Of a stretch of DNA of 64,000 bases, positions 60,575 to 64,000 are shown piece by piece. The position numbers and the translations under genes were made by a program. Source of the DNA: Ciona savignyi (taxonomy: Eukaryota; Chordata; Ascidiacea; Phlebobranchia; Cionidae); contig CH002901.1 in assembly GCA_000149265.1 (NCBI GenBank), positions 23,491 through 87,490 of the forward strand, read 5' to 3'. Numbering within the stretch: position 1 is the stretch's first letter; each line of letters begins with the position of its first letter. Under the pieces are notes generated by a model. The model saw only the letters and a program-made list of their open reading frames with translations, was not told where the DNA came from and searched no databases.

Positions 60575-62200
60575 TATAACTAGAGAGTGTCAACCACCAC
60601 CATTTGTAACACACTATTTGTATGCCATATATTCATGTACACGTCAGGTCCCTGTTATCCAACATTCCTGAAAGTTTTAACCGCACGGCCATAGTTTTGT
60701 TTTTGCAACCATAAACGCATGGGTCCGATAGTTATTAAACGTCTGTCCAGCAGATAAGCATGGTGGTTAAGTATACGTCGCCTTTCCGTCAAAGGGTTGT
60801 ATGTACGAAGTTGGTCGCTAGCTAGTCAGTTGTGTCTTTGTGAAGAGAATTAACGGACAGTTCCTAATTCCAGCGAATTAATGGGTTCTACTAAATTAAA
60901 GGAACGTGTAAATCATACAAAACACACTGTTCTAGGCCCGGTAACCCGACGGCAGGCGTGAGGTTATCTGACGATTACCCGTGTGTTAATCCCCTTGTTT
61001 TTCCACGGAGATAAACATAAATATTCTATTCTATCCAAACCAAACTTATTTTTCATGTGTAGTTAAAAAATAATAATCGTGTTAGATTTACAAACATTTA
61101 ACCACCAATATTTTAAATTAAATCCTCTTCCAAGCGCTGTAGTGAAATAAAGCTAAGTTCCCAAAACAGCCCGTTTAAGTTTTTCATGTCTTCGGTGAAT
61201 CCCCCTGGGTTTAGTACACAAAATTTCTGTTTTTACATATCTGGGTCAGGTTATCTAAAAATTCTTAAAGTTTTAATCCGATTTGACAAGTTCTTGTTAA
61301 AGATGTCGGGGCGATATGGCATGCCTGTCTCAACCATGTTTTAGAACCAAATCATAATTCTTAGAGTTTTTCCCTATGTTATGTCTTTTTCTCATTGGTA
61401 CAGCGGCGGCCACCACACTAACATTCACCAAATCTAATTAAAATTGGAGCAGCTGTTTAAGCGTAATGTTCAAAATATGGATTTTTTTGGAAAAATAATG
61501 TTTTGGTTTTTATAGTCCCTGGGGAATCCCTTAGAATTTTTTACACACAGATTTTGTTTCTGCATAACTAAACCATGTTGTCTAACAAATGACAAAGTTT
61601 CATTGCGTTTCCATTACTCCGTCTGGTAGATGTCGTGGCAACATGCGATGCCTGTCATAATCATGATTCTTCGTTTTTAAGGGAATTTCCCTAAGTAAAT
61701 ATTTTTTTTAATTGGCACAGACATTCTACCAAATCTAAATAAAATTAAATCAGCCATTTAAGCGCTAGGCCCCCCCAAAAACATTTTTTTAAATACCGTT
61801 TTGGTTTTTAACTTCCGCGGGGAATTCCCCTGGATTTATCACCAAATTTTGGTGTTTGTATATCTGGACCAGGTTGCTTAAGAAATGAGAACGTTTTATT
61901 ACGATTCCAATATTCCTTCTGGTAGATGTCGGGGCGACACATCCAGGCAGTCAAACCTTTGACGTCTTATATCATGGGTTCGAAACTTGGCTCAGATAAA
62001 AATAAAATAAATGACAACGTTTCATTTCAATTCCACTACCCCTTCTGGTAGATGTCGGGTCGGCATGCCATGCCTGTCACAATCATGGACATTTTTAGGA
62101 ACACATTTTCATTTATAGGGTATTTCCCTCCGTAATCTTTTTCTTTTTTTAATGGTAATGCAGTAGCTAACGCACTAACATTCCAGCAAATCGTTAAAAC
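60575..62200 (+). mobile_element. Mosaic satellite-carrying element with nested SINE
   Basis: 5' end CTAGAGAGTGTCAACCACC at 60582, head interrupted by a plus-orientation SINE at about 60745-61035, then about three to four tandem units with GTAGATGTCG boxes at 61300, 61625, 61920 and 62050. The 3' A/G tract and hairpin are missing and the last units are shortened. Confidence 0.75.
60745..61035 (+). mobile_element. TATCC-tailed SINE nested in the mosaic element
   Basis: Head GTGGTTAAGTATACGTCGCC, body GGTAACCCGACGGCAGGCG, and tail-side ATTCTATTCTATCC. It splits the element head between CATGGGTCCGATAGTT and CCAAACCAAAC, contiguous in the 18154-20005 copy. Confidence 0.8.
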
Positions 62201-62848
62201 ATTTGAGCAATTGAAACTAATCCACGCATATAATGCATATTAACTGAATTTATTGTACTACACCTGAGAAATTTAATATACCTAATACATTAAAAACACT
62301 CATGTGGCGTCCTCGTAAATACGAAACATAAAATTACAAATAAATTTCCTAACTAAAGTTTTATGGAAATATATCTACACATGGCTGTTTTCAACTTGAT
62401 TTCGTATCGTTTCTTCATTTTCTTGGTTTATAAAATCTGAGAAAAGTTGGTATACATTTAGTCACAATGAAAATGGGTTTTAAACTAGTCTTGTACTAAT
62501 TAAATTTTCCTTCACGTTCACCGCCACAAAAATAACTTCATAATTTATTTGTTGTGTATGGTCTCACACATCAATGCGATTAAAAATAAGTTGGGGTGTT
62601 CGGGCGGTTAGCTTAATCGATAAGAAAGTAGACAATCTGCAAACAGAAAACCAGTCGCTGGTTAGGTTGCTGTGTCATTAGGCACTTATAGCGGCCATCG
62701 ACTTAACGCCATGACTTAATAGTCATAATGAAACCCTTTTACCTATTCGCGAGGTAAAACATAAACGCCGTATCCTATAAATGAATCGGAAAATGTTCTA
62801 ATATGATATCTAAGCCTTACTGGTCGTTATACATTTGATCCAATATAA

Positions 62849-63887
62849 CTAACCAATATTGCACACGGCTTCTTCAGCCAGCGATTTTACTTCGTCTTCG
62901 TTGTTGTTGTTTCTTTTTCTTTCTTTGGAACGTTGCCAGCGATCATGACTGACGAAAAAAATGACATAGAACGTAGCGACTACAAGGGACATGAAGAACG
63001 ATACCCGAAACATGGTGTCAGCGCCAAGTCGCTCGTACATAACGCCACCAAAGAGCGCGGCAGTCCCATAACCTGCGAGCAAAAATTGTGTTATTTCAAT
63101 AACACATAAATTTAACTGATATTTTTTTCTATTGGCTTCTTTACTAGCCCATAAAAGTGAAAAGAATTGTTTTTAAAATGCAGATTATATACCTAATCCC
63201 CAAAGTCCAGCCTGCACAAGGCCCATTGTGGTAGCTCGAAGGCCGGGAGGCGACAGTTGTAATATGAGTTGGCATGTAGATACCCACATTACAGCGAACG
63301 AGATCCCACGCAACGAATCCGCCAGGATGAGCTGCCACGCGTGTCTTGCAAAGGTGAAAAGCAGCAGCCGAATCTAAAAATGGTTATAATGTGTAACTTG
63401 CACGTCGATGAAGGTAAACATTTGCAACCAGGCGCATTAAAAATTTCATATATAAATTACCAAATAGTGCATTTTCTTTGCCAATGACTTTTAAACACCC
63501 GGGCAGGCATACTGATAGGCAAAATACCGATTGTATTAAAATTATAAACGATATGCATTTGGTATTATAAATCACAATGACGTTATATAACGGAGGCCCC
63601 GTCATTATGTATTAAACTAAATAGGGCTCCAACTGTACCCCAAGTAGGACGAGGCCGACAGAAATAATGATGTTGGGTCCGAACTTTCGTATCAATCCAG
63701 AGGACAGAACATACATCAAAACATCAAATGCGGACGACATAATCACTGAAACTCCCAGCAGAACGCTGGCAGCATTGAAGCGTTCCTCAGCGAGCCAGAA
63801 CATATAAAGTTCACCGACACCCAGTAGGTAACCAAACATACACTGGAAGATTAGTAAGGCCAAAAGCCGAGGGTCAACAATAACCTC
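62849..63887 (-). CDS. MFSD6-like major facilitator transporter, gene 3, 3' part
   Basis: Three 3' exons: 63639-63887, 63193-63373 and 62849-63072, ending in a stop at 62849-62851. They correspond to exons 6+7, 8 and 9 of genes 1 and 2. The first is a fusion of what are two exons there (83 + 169 nt), giving 249 nt with no intron. Exon 8 keeps the 181-nt length. The sequence is clearly more divergent (VGELYMFWLAEERFNAAS; GLIRKFGPNIIISVG as motif-A echo; AGLWGLGYGTAALFGGVMYE). The cytosolic tail has an Asn run (NNNN) and acidic residues. Upstream exons are outside the window or too unclear to call at 63888-64000. Confidence 0.8.
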
Positions 63888-64000
63888 CTGGAAATATATG
63901 GGTTTAAAACAAACCTTCCAAGGCTGGTTTGTGATGGTGCCGGAAAGACGCTCTTACCACATTAACTTTAACAAAAGAAAAAGGTTAGTCTAATTTAATA

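Larger units (their letters stand above)
59213..62848. other. Intergenic between transporter genes 2 and 3
   Basis: Noncoding. The first 1.3 kb shows nothing recognisable; 60575-62200 is a mosaic element with a SINE nested in it; 62600-62690 has a faint SINE head. No exon seen. Confidence 0.55.

Noticed and set aside
63930..64000. A further upstream exon of transporter gene 3 ending at a GTAAGA donor near 63957
   Set aside because: A donor-like site is visible on the minus strand, but the in-phase sequence before it has a stop within about 30 bases and there is no clear homology.

Overview
This is animal (eukaryotic) DNA: AT-rich, with short phase-consistent introns, GT-AG splicing and many short interspersed repeats. 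The compact metazoan genes (Spire, VPS26, BHMT, a CYP2-clan P450, MFSD6-like transporters) and a tRNA-derived SINE present in more than a dozen copies suggest a tunicate, probably Ciona. That assignment is an inference; no species marker was checked. All exon models below were built by hand from splice sites, reading phase and family similarity.

Layout. (1) 758-5425 (+): the 3' two thirds of a Spire actin-nucleator gene. (2) 5.8-20.4 kb (+): a tandem segmental duplication. Each unit carries a 9-exon cytochrome P450 and, downstream, a relic of the last exon of another P450. The first copy is interrupted by an assembly gap (10419-11079); the second is intact (501 aa). Post-duplication events can be read by comparing the units: an 18-unit expansion of a 23-bp repeat in front of copy 1, a SINE in copy 1, and a 1.85-kb satellite-carrying mobile element behind copy 2. 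(3) 21792-24932 (-): a 7-exon betaine-homocysteine methyltransferase-like gene. (4) 26545-27358 (+): a divergent, frameshifted CAP/SCP-domain gene. (5) 29903-35052 (+): a complete 7-exon VPS26 retromer gene. (6) 36.8-46.6 kb (+): three tandem paralogous seven-transmembrane receptors of a family I cannot place; two are single-exon and one is split by a 4.5-kb repeat-filled intron. (7) 47.2-63.9 kb (-): a tandem array of MFSD6-like major-facilitator transporters, with two complete 9-exon genes, relics of two dead copies between them, and the 3' part of a third gene leaving the window.

Mobile DNA fills most of the rest: a tRNA-derived SINE with a TATCC-repeat tail (often in introns), a second tRNA-derived SINE with an A-rich tail, hAT-like MITEs with 8-bp target duplications, foldback MITEs with 9-bp target duplications and telomere-like cores, and a mosaic element made of about 330-340-bp tandem units with a 3' hairpin. 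The genes do not form one pathway. The interest lies in three recently or actively duplicating families (P450, 7TM, MFS) and in well-resolved transposon insertions.
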